From Dysgonamonadaceae bacterium (lineage in GTDB: Bacteria; Bacteroidota; Bacteroidia; Bacteroidales; Azobacteroidaceae), in the NCBI GenBank assembly GCA_031289145.1, contig JAITQA010000107.1, forward strand, positions 1 to 64,000: a stretch of 64,000 nt of DNA, written 5' to 3'. Shown here in pieces: positions 45,784 to 55,600 of the stretch. Under the pieces are notes generated by a model. The model ran no database searches. It was given only the letters and a program-made list of their open reading frames with translations, and was not told where the DNA came from. Position 1 is the first letter of the stretch. Every line of letters begins with the position of its first letter. A program made the translations under genes and the position numbers.

Positions 45784-47685
45784 TTATATGTTTTCTGTTT
45801 TCAACTCTATATTCGTTTCCGTACCCTTACCGGGGAAAGTGGTGATATCTATTTTACCCTTGAAGGCGGTCACCCGGTCTTTGATGTTTTTCAGCCCGCT
45901 CCCCAGTACGACGGATTCCTTGTCGAAGCCGCAACCATCATCGTGAACGGCAAGCGAAACGATGTCGCCATCCTGTATCAACTGCACATTGATGCTTGTG
46001 GCGCCGGAGTGCCTGAAGGAATTGTTCACCAGTTCGTAGGCACAGTAGTAAACCACCAGTTCCAGTCTTTCGCCGATGCGCCTGTCTTTGCCAAAGAAAT
46101 GGAAATAGACATGGGGGAAGAGGCGGCAATAATCTTCCAGAGCGGCTTTCAATCCATAGCGTTCCAAAGAACCGGGCATCATGCCGTGAGCCATACGGCG
46201 AATGGTCTCAATACAATTGTCGAGTTGGTCGCGAATGTTGTGCAAATGTTCCACCGTATTGAGTTCGAGTCTCATTGCCGAAAGCATCCCGTTGATACCG
46301 TCGTGCAGGTCGCTTGCGAAGCGTTTCCGCTCTTTCTTTTCCCATTCGAAAATGGTATTGGCTACTATGAGTTGCTTTTCCTTCTGTTCGTTTTTTATCT
46401 TTTGCCGTAAAATGACCCATATCGCTATCGCCAGAAAAATACCAATAACACCGATGGAAATAAACAGGATGTACTGCTGTTCGAGAGCGGATATGCGCAT
46501 TTCCTTTTTTTCGGTTTCGTACTTGACGGCCATATCGGACATGCTTGTATGAAAACTCTTTTCGGAATATTGCTCGTTCAACTCCGAATACTTTTTGAAG
46601 TAGTAAGCCGCTTTTTCCGTATTGCCCATATAGACATTCGCCAACGCAATATTTTGAGCGATGGCGCGTGATTCGTCGATATTGGTCGAATCCGCCTGCC
46701 ATGCTTTGAGCGCTTCTGCTTCCGCTTCGGGATAGTGTTTTGTGCTTAAGTGTATGTCGGACAAAATTACCCATGATTTTACATACAAATTTTTGTCTTT
46801 CAGGATGTCCGCTTGTTCCATCGCTTCACCTGCGTATTGCAATGCTCGGTCGTAATCGCCTGATTGCAGGTAAATTCTTGCCAGTAGCGCTTTGTTTGTA
46901 CATTTGTTGATAACGCCACCGCCACCCAAAGTGTCGCTTGATTTCAGCGCGTATTCGAGCGCTTTATCCAAATCGCCCTGCTCCAGATAAAGCGTTGTGT
47001 ATTCATTATAAATATTCGCTATCCGCCAGGCATAAAGAAAACCATCGGAATGTGATTTTAGTTTTTCGCCGGCTTCGGCTGCTTTGTCTAAATATTGGAT
47101 GGCTATTTCCGTATTGTTCAGTTTCCGGTACAGTTCGCCCAGATTCGCCAATACGGTTGCAAGACCGTTGTAGTTCTCCATAGCCTCGTATATCGGCAGG
47201 ATTTTCAGGTAGTAATTTGTGGCGGAAAGGTATTTTCCCTGTAATACGTAGACAAAAGCGGTCAATCCGAGCATTCTCGCTTCGGTTTCTTTATTTCCCA
47301 ATTCTACTGCGATTTGCCTTGCCTTGTCCAATATGCTATACGCCGTATCATAATTGTTCCTGAAACCATAGGCTACGCCCCAATGGGAATACGTATCCAG
47401 CGCGATTTGCTTTTCCTTTAATTTTTCGGCAAGGCGGATGGCTTTCGGGGCATATTCAATCACACTGTCTATTGAAAAACTTGCGTACACAGCTGTAATT
47501 GAAGCGTATATATCCAATTCCTGCTTTGGGGTAAGCGATGGGTTTTTGAGCAGGTTTTTCAACGAATCGCATCGCAGTTCATGTTGCTTGTTTTCATCAG
47601 AAGCCGACATTCCGCCGCATACCAATATAGATGCGAGCAGAAATAGATACCGTAAAAAATGAAAAAACCGCATATCAATCATCAT
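45784..47685 (-). CDS. TPR-containing sensor histidine kinase (HisKA_3)
   Basis: A 633-residue two-component sensor. A signal or anchor segment (about 5-28) precedes about seven TPR units in the periplasm (about 55-385), one membrane helix (about 405-427), a coiled linker and the NarX-type dimerisation domain with His461 in SDLHDGINGM. A GHKL ATPase domain ends the protein, with N-box ELVNNSFRHSG, DDGCGFD and GSGLKNIKDRV. The input signal is unknown. The start could be Met5 (47673). A -7-like TAACTTTG lies at 47711-47718 (minus strand). Confidence 0.93.
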   Translation of the reverse strand: MMIDMRFFHFLRYLFLLASILVCGGMSASDENKQHELRCDSLKNLLKNPSLTPKQELDIYASITAVYASFSIDSVIEYAPKAIRLAEKLKEKQIALDTYSHWGVAYGFRNNYDTAYSILDKARQIAVELGNKETEARMLGLTAFVYVLQGKYLSATNYYLKILPIYEAMENYNGLATVLANLGELYRKLNNTEIAIQYLDKAAEAGEKLKSHSDGFLYAWRIANIYNEYTTLYLEQGDLDKALEYALKSSDTLGGGGVINKCTNKALLARIYLQSGDYDRALQYAGEAMEQADILKDKNLYVKSWVILSDIHLSTKHYPEAEAEALKAWQADSTNIDESRAIAQNIALANVYMGNTEKAAYYFKKYSELNEQYSEKSFHTSMSDMAVKYETEKKEMRISALEQQYILFISIGVIGIFLAIAIWVILRQKIKNEQKEKQLIVANTIFEWEKKERKRFASDLHDGINGMLSAMRLELNTVEHLHNIRDQLDNCIETIRRMAHGMMPGSLERYGLKAALEDYCRLFPHVYFHFFGKDRRIGERLELVVYYCAYELVNNSFRHSGATSINVQLIQDGDIVSLAVHDDGCGFDKESVVLGSGLKNIKDRVTAFKGKIDITTFPGKGTETNIELKTENI

Positions 47686-47741
47686 AAATTAAATGAAACA
47701 AAAGTCGCCACAAAGTTATAACATTTTGTCCGGATTTCATA

Positions 47742-47795
47742 TCACCCAAAAGAGTGAAAATGTCAACCGGACTGAAAAATCACCCTTTTGGGTGA
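47742..47795. promoter_or_regulatory. Paired palindromes in divergent promoter region
   Basis: TCACCCAAAAGAGTGA (47742-47757) and TCACCCTTTTGGGTGA (47780-47795) are two related short palindromes. TCACCCAAAAG and CTTTTGGGTGA form an 11-bp perfect inverted repeat with about 32 bases between. Lying between the divergent kinase and FGE-like genes, they may be operator sites, or a hairpin in either transcript. Confidence 0.5.
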
Positions 47796-47881
47796 CCGAT
47801 TATTTTTACAAGATTAAGAAGATTTACAGGATTAAATCTTGGTAATCAAGTGAATCTTACTAAAATCATGGTTCAAAACAA

Positions 47882-47910
47882 TTGAAATAATAAAAAAATG
47901 ACTACATTTG
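47882..47910 (+). promoter_or_regulatory. Promoter of the FGE-like gene
   Basis: TTG (47882-47884), 18 bases, then TACATTTG (47903-47910). The upstream in-frame ATG at 47898 lies inside this promoter, which favours the ATG at 47973. Confidence 0.6.
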
Positions 47911-47972
47911 CAATTTATAAATCGAATCCCGACTCCCCCTTCAAGGGGCTGCGGGGTATATTCATTTTACGT

Positions 47973-49019
47973 ATGAAACAAATATCCATCCTCTTGGTTT
48001 TATGCTGTACCGTCAGCTTGGCCTACTGCCAAAACTACCGGCAGGAAGCGGACAAGTGCTTAGTGGCAGGCGACTATGAGTGTGCCAGAAGAAATCTTCG
48101 ATTACTCAGAGAAAACGAACCCATAGACGTCACCCAAGAGCTTCAAAATGTGGAAGTCTGCATAAAAGCCAGCACTTTGGCCGATTATTTTTTTGAAGAA
48201 AAAGAATACGAAAAAGCGGCGCAGCAATACGACAAAATACTGAAACTGAACCCAAAAGACACGCACGCCAAATCACGGAAAAGTCAGTGCGAGAAGGCAA
48301 GCGCTCCGCCCGCTCGCCCCTCCTCCGGCGCTAACTACACCGAAAGGGTAAGTGGAACAAGTATCGACATGGTCTATGTCGCGGGCGGCACATTCACCAT
48401 GGGCTGCACCGCCGAGCAGGGCAGCGACTGCTATGATTGGGAAAAACCGGCGCATCGGGTAACGGTCAGCGATTTTTACATCGGTAAATACGAAGTCACG
48501 CAGGCGCAGTGGAAAGCAGTGATGGGCAACAATCCGAGTTCTTTCAAAGGCGACAACTTGCCGGTAGAGAACGTCAACTGGGACGAAGCAATGGATTTTT
48601 GCCGGGAGCTAAGCCGATTGAGCGGCAAAAAATACCGTTTGCCGACGGAAGCGGAATGGGAATATGCTGCCCGCGGGGGCAAGGAAAGCACGGGCGCCAA
48701 GTACAGCGGCAGTTCTTCTCCCGACAGGGTAGCGTGGTACGACAGCAACAGCACCCACCCTGTCGGAACGAAGGCAGCCAACGAGTTGGGCATTTATGAT
48801 ATGAGCGGGAATGTTTATGAATGGTGCAGCGATTGGTATGGCGCCTATAGCAGTAGTTCACAGACCAATCCTACAGGCGCTTCATCAGGCTCTCGCCGCG
48901 TGATTCGTGGCGGTAGCTGGTACTTCGATGCGCAGGGCGTACGGGTTCCGTATCGCGACTCCTCGCCCGACGATCGCAACTACATTTTGGGCTTTCGCTT
49001 GGCCTCCAGTTCAAAATAG
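47973..49019 (+). CDS. FGE/SUMF1-like protein lacking the catalytic cysteines
   Basis: A 348-residue exported protein. A signal peptide (MKQISILLVLCCTVSLAYC, then Gln) is followed by a TPR-like region (about 25-100, with AAQQYDKILKLNPKD) and a formylglycine-generating-enzyme fold (about 120-345). FGE landmarks seen are GGTFTMGC, KYEVTQAQWKAVMG, RLPTEAEWEYAARGG and GNVYEWCSDWYG. In true FGE the segment after GGS holds two catalytic Cys; here it is GGSWYFDAQGVRVPYRDSS with none. A binding or structural role, as proposed for GldJ/GldK-like relatives, is more probable than sulfatase activation. The start at 47973 is favoured by the promoter position. Confidence 0.85.
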   Translation: MKQISILLVLCCTVSLAYCQNYRQEADKCLVAGDYECARRNLRLLRENEPIDVTQELQNVEVCIKASTLADYFFEEKEYEKAAQQYDKILKLNPKDTHAKSRKSQCEKASAPPARPSSGANYTERVSGTSIDMVYVAGGTFTMGCTAEQGSDCYDWEKPAHRVTVSDFYIGKYEVTQAQWKAVMGNNPSSFKGDNLPVENVNWDEAMDFCRELSRLSGKKYRLPTEAEWEYAARGGKESTGAKYSGSSSPDRVAWYDSNSTHPVGTKAANELGIYDMSGNVYEWCSDWYGAYSSSSQTNPTGASSGSRRVIRGGSWYFDAQGVRVPYRDSSPDDRNYILGFRLASSSK

Positions 49020-49602
49020 TCAAGGCAAGTTTGTTTTGCCAAAAGGCGAAGGGAGGGACGACCGGAGCAAAAGGGCAAAACAATAAAATACCGCCGAAGG
49101 CGGTCGATTTTAAAATTAGAAAAGCAGGCGCTGGTCAGGACACACTTCACACCTTCCCATTTGTTCGGCGGATTCGTTTGTGCCGAGCGAGCGCCGCAAA
49201 AGGCTAAATCTTTTTTTGAGGCGCTATTCGCCTGAAAGGCGAAATTTTCATAACCGCAGGCAAGCGATAGCGTAGCCTGCGGAAAAAGTGAGAATACAAC
49301 TCACTGCCTGAAAGGCAGGACTGGTGCGAAAAGTCCTGCCTTTCAGGCAGTAGTTGTTGTGTGGCGTTTACTCCCGCAGGTTGCGGCTAACGCCTTACCT
49401 GCGGTTATGAAGATATTGCCTTTCAGGCAAAACCGGCAAACAATTTATTTTGCAAAAAAATAGCACCTCAAAAAAAGTTTTAGCCGTTTTAAACGAGATT
49501 TTAAAAAATTCATTTATCTTTGCAATTGGAAAGTATTTTTATATTTTTCAAATACCGCCATTTAACCATAATATTAATTAAAATTTGACAAGGTTTAGCA
49601 CG
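49020..49602. repeat. Palindrome-rich non-coding stretch
   Basis: No gene is supported in this 583-bp stretch. It holds several hairpins: CCGCC/GGCGG (49091-49103); TTCGCC/GGCGAA (49228-49244); CCGCAGGC/GCCTGCGG (49254-49282); a perfect 20-bp inverted repeat with a 9-base loop (49303-49322 and 49332-49351); and CCGCAGG/CCTGCGG (49374-49404). TAACCGCAGG at 49251-49260 also pairs with CCTGCGGTTA at 49398-49407, so the whole block can fold as nested stems. The core GCCTGAAAGGC recurs four times. A 25-base repeat shared with 94-118 lies at 49461-49485. Confidence 0.75.
49515..49522 (+). promoter_or_regulatory. -7 element of the five-gene surface locus
   Basis: TATCTTTG fits TAnnTTTG, about 80 bases before the first gene. 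No clear -33 element. The downstream genes are so close together that this may be the only promoter for all five. Confidence 0.55.
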
Positions 49603-50949
49603 ATGAAAAATTTTGGTTTAGTATTTTTTGTATTGATTCTCGCTTTTCTGTCAGCTTGTTACAAAGAAGAGGTTGTGAACCTGAAAGCGGATTTCGATTT
49701 GACCGTAGTCGATAATGACTATACAGTTCCGGTTGAAGTTTTTATTGGAAACAACAGTTTGGGGGCTGACCGGTACGAATGGACTTTTGAAGGTGGGATT
49801 CCGGAGACTTCTACTCAGAAGCAGCCGGAAAATGTGTGGTATAGGAATGCCGGTACGTATCGGATAGAATTAAAATGCTGGTATCAAGAGCGTTACGACA
49901 GTAAGGAAATCACACTGACATTGGATTCGGCTATTACAATAGCTTTTGATGCGGAGATATTGAAAAATGCCTTTGCGCCCGTTTCGTTGCAAATCAGCAA
50001 CCGTTCTTCCGGCGCCTCATTTTACAGATGGACTTTTGAAGGCGGGATTCCGGAAACAAGTGAAGACAAATATCCACCCTTGGTTGTTTACGATAATCCA
50101 GGAGAATACACGGTTCGTTTGATTGCCGGCAACGAAAGTGAGGCAAAAGAAATCGTAAAAAACATCTGGGTTTTGCCTCGTATGGAAATAGATTTTACGG
50201 CCACCTTATCTTTTGAAGATGAAGACAAAGAAGCGCCCGCTCATGTCTTTTTAGAAAGCCTGGCAACGGGGGCGTTGCGGTACAAATGGAAAGCCGAAGG
50301 AGGTGTAATAGAAAATGACACAGCACGCAATACATCCGTTTATTTCCAACATCCGGGGATTTTCGCGATTATGCTCGAAACGGACAATGACAAAGAAATC
50401 AAACAGATGGAAAAAACCATAGAATTGCTTCCCAATACCAATCTGTTGTCATTGGAAAATGTGCGCTTGGGCATTAATTCCGCCAAACTCGACGGGATGT
50501 TTTTCTCGGGTTATTTGAAAAAAATACTGAAAGAAGAAGAGATTGAGGATGACGAAACCTTGGGAGAACAGGTCGATTGGGTGTTCTTTGGGTTAAACAG
50601 CCGTTTCAGCTATTGCCGTTTCCTGTCGCCCGATTCCGCTAATCTGTTTACTTTCAGACAAATTCCCCATGCAAAAAAGACATATATATGCAATGATTTA
50701 AAAAAATCTACATTGCAATTTTCCGTGGCCGATTTTGAAGCGATGAAAAATGATGTTCCGTTGCGTTCCTTGGATATTCGGTCGAACGATACCGGCAAAT
50801 TGTTTTTCGAATTGAGTGAATTGCCTCGCCTGATTCTGTTTGAAACGGAAGATGGGCGAAAAGGTGCAGTAAAAATTAACAAGAAAACTGAAAATGGAAC
50901 CGATTCATATATTGAAGCGGATATAAAAGTGCAAAAAGAAAAAATGTGA
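49603..50949 (+). CDS. PKD-domain lipoprotein
   Basis: A 448-residue lipoprotein. I start at 49603 because MKNFGLVFFVLILAFLSAC gives a lipoprotein signal with Cys19; the reading from 49585 adds six residues. Three PKD-like beta-sandwich domains of the form YEWTFEGGIPETSTQKQPENVWY / YRWTFEGGIPETSED (about 30-100, 115-190 and 195-280) are followed by a C-terminal domain of unknown type. PKD domains serve surface protein-protein or carbohydrate contacts. It is the first gene of a five-gene run and lies 19 bp before the beta-barrel gene. Confidence 0.85.
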   Translation: MKNFGLVFFVLILAFLSACYKEEVVNLKADFDLTVVDNDYTVPVEVFIGNNSLGADRYEWTFEGGIPETSTQKQPENVWYRNAGTYRIELKCWYQERYDSKEITLTLDSAITIAFDAEILKNAFAPVSLQISNRSSGASFYRWTFEGGIPETSEDKYPPLVVYDNPGEYTVRLIAGNESEAKEIVKNIWVLPRMEIDFTATLSFEDEDKEAPAHVFLESLATGALRYKWKAEGGVIENDTARNTSVYFQHPGIFAIMLETDNDKEIKQMEKTIELLPNTNLLSLENVRLGINSAKLDGMFFSGYLKKILKEEEIEDDETLGEQVDWVFFGLNSRFSYCRFLSPDSANLFTFRQIPHAKKTYICNDLKKSTLQFSVADFEAMKNDVPLRSLDIRSNDTGKLFFELSELPRLILFETEDGRKGAVKINKKTENGTDSYIEADIKVQKEKM

Positions 50950-50968
50950 TTGATAAATTGATGAACGC

Positions 50969-52651
50969 ATGAAAAAATTACTAATCTATACAATAATTGT
51001 CGTGTGCGGGAATGTTTCCCTATTTTCCCAGCAAATCGACCTGACCAAACCCAAAGATATGGTAACAAAGGATAAATGGTTGTCTATCAACGGCGGATTT
51101 TCTGCCAGTTCCATTTATTATACAGGAAACGAACCGAATATGAGAGATCCGTTTAATTATTTCCTGTCGGGAAATGTCAATTTCAATATCATGGGCTTAA
51201 TAGATATGCCCTTTAGTTTCAATTTTACCAATTCCGGCGCCAACTATGCCTATCCGACCATGCCTAACCGCTTGAGTCTTCATCCTAAATACAAATTTTT
51301 AACCGGTCACATCGGGGATGTTTCCATGAATTTTTCCCCCTACACGCTGAATGGTCACCAGTTTACCGGCGTCGGATTGGATGTGGAACCCAACAATCCT
51401 TTCAAATGCAGCATCATGTATGGGCGTCTCCTGAAAGCGGTAGAATTTGGAGAAGGGAGGAATGAGGTGACGGCTGCCTACCAGCGGATGGGGACGGGCA
51501 TTCATCTGCGCTATGAAAAAAGCCGGTATCGATTGGCCGCCTCATTGTTTGCCGCAAAAGACAAGGAAAACTCATTGCTTTGGAAACCAGATAGTTTGTT
51601 GATTTTTCCCAAACAAAACCTGGCGGGCAGTTTTACGGCCGGCTTTGAATTGTTGAAGAACATGCAGTTGACGGCAGAATACGGAATCAGCCATATCAAC
51701 CATGATATTCGGTTGAAAACAGATGAAAAAGAACAGACTTATCATGCCTTTAAAATGATGCTTAACTATACCTTTCTGAATAACACGCTTGGAATCGGTT
51801 ATGAACGAATCGACCCCGAATACCGGACATTGGGCGCCTATTATTTCAACAATGATTTGGAAAATATCACGCTCAATTATGCCCGCCCTTTTTTCAACAA
51901 CAAGGCAACCATAGCGCTATCCGGTGGCGTACAGCGGGATAATCTGAAAAAAGAAAGTGAATCCGAAACGAGACGTTTTGTTTTTTCTGCCGACGCCGCT
52001 TATTCGGCTTCCGACAAATTGAATTTTTCCGCCGCTTATACCACATTTCAAACACACATGAATCTCCGGTCGCAGTTCGATTACATCAATGAACTTACGC
52101 CTTACGATAATCTGGATACCCTCAATTTCACACAGTTATCTCAAAATGTCAATTTTAATACGGTTTATATATTCGGACAAAAAGAAAGGCAACAGCAATT
52201 GAATTTATTCCTGAGCTACCAAGAAGCTGCTGACAAACAGGGAGATATTATTCCGGATGGCGCTTCTTCGCTTTTTTTTAACACCTCTTTGGGGTATGGG
52301 CTGCAATTGGCTCCGCAAGGACTCAATATTAATTTCAGTCTGAATACAACCAACAGCCGGATGGACAAACAGGAAATGTTTATCGCCGGCCCTTCGTTGG
52401 GAATAACCGCGCAGCTTTTCAATAAAAAGGTCAGTTCGGGAATTGTAGGCTCTTACAATTTGAATTATCTGGCCGGAACAAAACAAAATGAAGTATGGAA
52501 CTTACGCTTTAATGCGTCATATGTGCTGTTGAAAAAGCATAGTTTAGCTGTTTCGGCGATTTACCGGAACAACGCTTCTTTCAACCAATCTACTATTCAG
52601 GCCCGTTCAAACGGATTAACCCTCAATGCTTCCTATAGTTATAAATTTTAA
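50969..52651 (+). CDS. Predicted outer membrane beta-barrel protein
   Basis: A 560-residue protein. A signal peptide (about 1-20, ending SLFSQQ) is followed by alternating hydrophobic strands throughout, with aromatic girdle residues, for example FSFNFTNSGANYAYPTMPNR and LNFSAAYTTFQTHMNL. It ends in SYKF, the terminal aromatic signal recognised by the outer membrane assembly machinery. I predict a barrel of roughly 20-24 strands. It is longer than the PorP/SprF family (about 300 residues) and I cannot assign it there. It could be an outer membrane anchor or pore for the surface proteins encoded around it. Confidence 0.75.
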   Translation: MKKLLIYTIIVVCGNVSLFSQQIDLTKPKDMVTKDKWLSINGGFSASSIYYTGNEPNMRDPFNYFLSGNVNFNIMGLIDMPFSFNFTNSGANYAYPTMPNRLSLHPKYKFLTGHIGDVSMNFSPYTLNGHQFTGVGLDVEPNNPFKCSIMYGRLLKAVEFGEGRNEVTAAYQRMGTGIHLRYEKSRYRLAASLFAAKDKENSLLWKPDSLLIFPKQNLAGSFTAGFELLKNMQLTAEYGISHINHDIRLKTDEKEQTYHAFKMMLNYTFLNNTLGIGYERIDPEYRTLGAYYFNNDLENITLNYARPFFNNKATIALSGGVQRDNLKKESESETRRFVFSADAAYSASDKLNFSAAYTTFQTHMNLRSQFDYINELTPYDNLDTLNFTQLSQNVNFNTVYIFGQKERQQQLNLFLSYQEAADKQGDIIPDGASSLFFNTSLGYGLQLAPQGLNINFSLNTTNSRMDKQEMFIAGPSLGITAQLFNKKVSSGIVGSYNLNYLAGTKQNEVWNLRFNASYVLLKKHSLAVSAIYRNNASFNQSTIQARSNGLTLNASYSYKF

Positions 52652-52673
52652 CCGATTTAATGAACTCATACAC

Positions 52674-55600
52674 ATGAAACAGAAAGTTTTATTTATCGTT
52701 TATTTGTCTTGCATATCAATTTTTCAGGCCATGGCGAATCCGGCGGAAGAAAAGGATATGTCAAAAGAAACAATTGCAGCCACATTTGCAGAATTGGATG
52801 CGCAGAATAAGTATACGGAACAGCTAAGCCATGCGGACATGAATGTTTTGCCGCTCGGCATGAAGAAAACCGTCAGTAACAACGAATTTTCCGTTGCAAT
52901 CAGTAATGCCAAACTCTACGGGAATTACGCCGAGCTTACCGTCTTTGCCCGGATGCGGATTGACCAGCATAAAGAACCTATTTTTTTCGCGGCGAAGGAT
53001 GTGAAATTTTCATACGAAGGCGGATTTGTAGGGGATGCCACGCTTGCTTTAATCGGCGATATTGACATTAAAATAAACGACAACAGCACTTTGACCCTGC
53101 ATGGAGGCAAGTTTGATTCCACGACAGGAACGGTATCCGGCAACAAAATAACCGCAATGTCTGTCGATTGTTCCGGCTTCAAGGAGTTGTCGGTCAGCGC
53201 AAGTTTAACTTTTTCGAAAGATTTTATTACGCGGGTATCCGCATCCGGAGCGCCGGAAAGTGCGCCGGTCAGCGCCGATTTTTTTGTCGTAGTCAACGAT
53301 TGGAACAACTTACTGGTGGAATTGTCTTTTCCGCGTTTCCAGATAAATGGCCTGGAAGGTTTCGCATTCGACCTTTCCAAAGCTGTGTTTGATTTCAGCG
53401 ACTTTGAAAATTCGAAAAGCGTGCATTTTCCGGAAGGATATGCAAATAAATACTTGGTCTCCGGCGATCGGGAACTTTGGAGAGGTGTGTATGCGCAAAA
53501 TTTACAGGTCACACTTCCCAAGGATTTTTCCAAAGACGGAAGCCCTGCCTCTTTTTCCGCGCAAGATTTATTGATCGACGACAATGGGATAAGCGGAAAG
53601 TTTGCGGCTGAAAACATTTTGCCTATCGACATCGGCGATGCTTCAGGCTGGGCATTTTCCATTGATAAATTCTGGTTGGAAATGGAAGCGCACAAGATTA
53701 CGCGCGGGGGATTTGACGGTCTGATCGGACTGCCGGTTTCCGACTCCATCCGTTTGAATTATTCCGCCCAAATCATGGGCAATAATAAATACCAATTGAT
53801 TGCTTCACCCAGAGACTCGTTGTCGTTTGATATGTTTTCGGCTAAGGCCGTATTAAACGCCAATTCATCCGTTACCATCAGTATGATTGACGGGAAATTT
53901 CTCCCGGAAGCAAACCTGAGTGGCTACATGACCATTGATACACCGCTTACCGATTCGGGGGATACCGGTTCAGGGAGCGGTAAGGCAAAGTTGGAGAACA
54001 TTGAGTTTCGCGAATTGCGCCTCATGACACAGGCGCCTTATCTGTCGGTCGGTGAAATGGGTTATAAAGGCGAAATCAGGTTGCTGAATCTGCCGGTCTC
54101 CATTTCGGATGTTGCTTTGACGTCCGGGAACAAAGAGGCAGCTTTGGGATTCAATATCAACCTGAATCTGGATGAGCAGTTTGTTTCGGCAAGCACACGT
54201 TTGATTGTCTCGGCGACTTATGTTACGGAGAATAACCGGAGTAAGTGGAAATACAAAGGCGTGTCTATTGGTGATATCTCCATTGATAGTGAGATTGCAG
54301 GTATCATGAAACTCAACGGCAAATTGAAATTGATGAATAACGACCCGGTATACGGTGACGGTTTTGCCGGCGATATCAGTCTTAAATTTACTTCGGTAGT
54401 GGCGGGGCTTGAATTGAGGACTTCCGCCGCATTCGGGGAAAAGGATGGTTCGAGGTACTGGTTTGTTGATGGTTCCATCGGACTTCCCACTCCCATACCG
54501 ATTGTCGGCGCTTTGGGAATCAATGGTTTTGGGGGCGGGCTGAGCAAAGGCATGAAGCGCGTCACCAATGAAGGCTTGGGGGTATCCCGAACCGGCTGCG
54601 GATATCTTCCCGATAAAAACATGGGATTAGGCTTGAAAGCGGCCGTACTGTTTAAGACAACATCAGGAGATATTGTATCCGGAGAAGCGTCTTTCGATAT
54701 CATATTCAATATATCCGGCGGAGTCAATTCGATAGGTTTTTACGGTTATGCGGAATTTTCGGCTGATATTCCTGCCTTGGGCAATTTGCAGGCTGAAATT
54801 ACCTCTCACCTGAAAAACTATGTAGACCTTGAAAATGATTTTGTTAAGGGCAGTATTGAGAAAATGAAACAATTGGAAAAAACCAAACAGGAAAATCCTT
54901 CGGAAGCCGCCAAACAAACCACCAATGCCGAGGCGAAAGCGAAAGACGCCAACATGGCGGCGGCAGTGGGCATCCTGTATAATTTCTCAGAACACACCCT
55001 GCATGCCACTTTCGATTTTTATATCAATGCCGCCGGTGGTATGTTGCGGGGTACCGCTTCGAATAACCGGGCCGGTTACGGCGTATTGCACATAAGCCCG
55101 CAAAAATGGTATATCCTGATGGGAACTCCCGACGACAAAATCGGCTTGGAGTTAGGTATTCCGGGTATCGCCACCGTCAGGGCTGATTCTTACTTTATGA
55201 TGGGCGACGATATTCCCGATTCACCGGGGCCTCCGGGAGAAGTAACCGACATTTTGAGTAAACGAGGTGAAAGTTACGATTACATGCGGGATTTAAATAG
55301 CCTGCGATCGGGACAAGGTTTGGCTTTCGGCGCCTCTTTGGGTTTCAGTACCGGTGATTTGAATTTCCTGATTCTCTATGCGCATTTCGAAGCGAAAACC
55401 GGTTTTGACGTTATGATAAGAGACTACCGGGAAGCGCAATGCCGGGGACACAACGGCCCTATCGGAATTAATGGCTGGTATGCCAACGGTCAGGCATACG
55501 CCTATTTGTCGGGAGAGTTGGGCGTCAAGGTAAACCTGAAATTCTTAAAAGGCAAATATCCGATTATCAAAGGCGCTGCCGCGGTTCTACTGCAGGCGAA

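Noticed and set aside
45685..46410. A 241-residue plus-strand frame
   Set aside because: It is antisense to the histidine kinase and its regulator, with no family pattern.
47898..47972. Longer N-terminus of the FGE-like gene
   Set aside because: The upstream ATG lies inside a good -7 promoter element, and the signal peptide begins at 47973.
49228..49437. CRISPR array
   Set aside because: The repeated palindromes are irregularly spaced, vary in sequence and have no uniform spacers; no cas genes are nearby.
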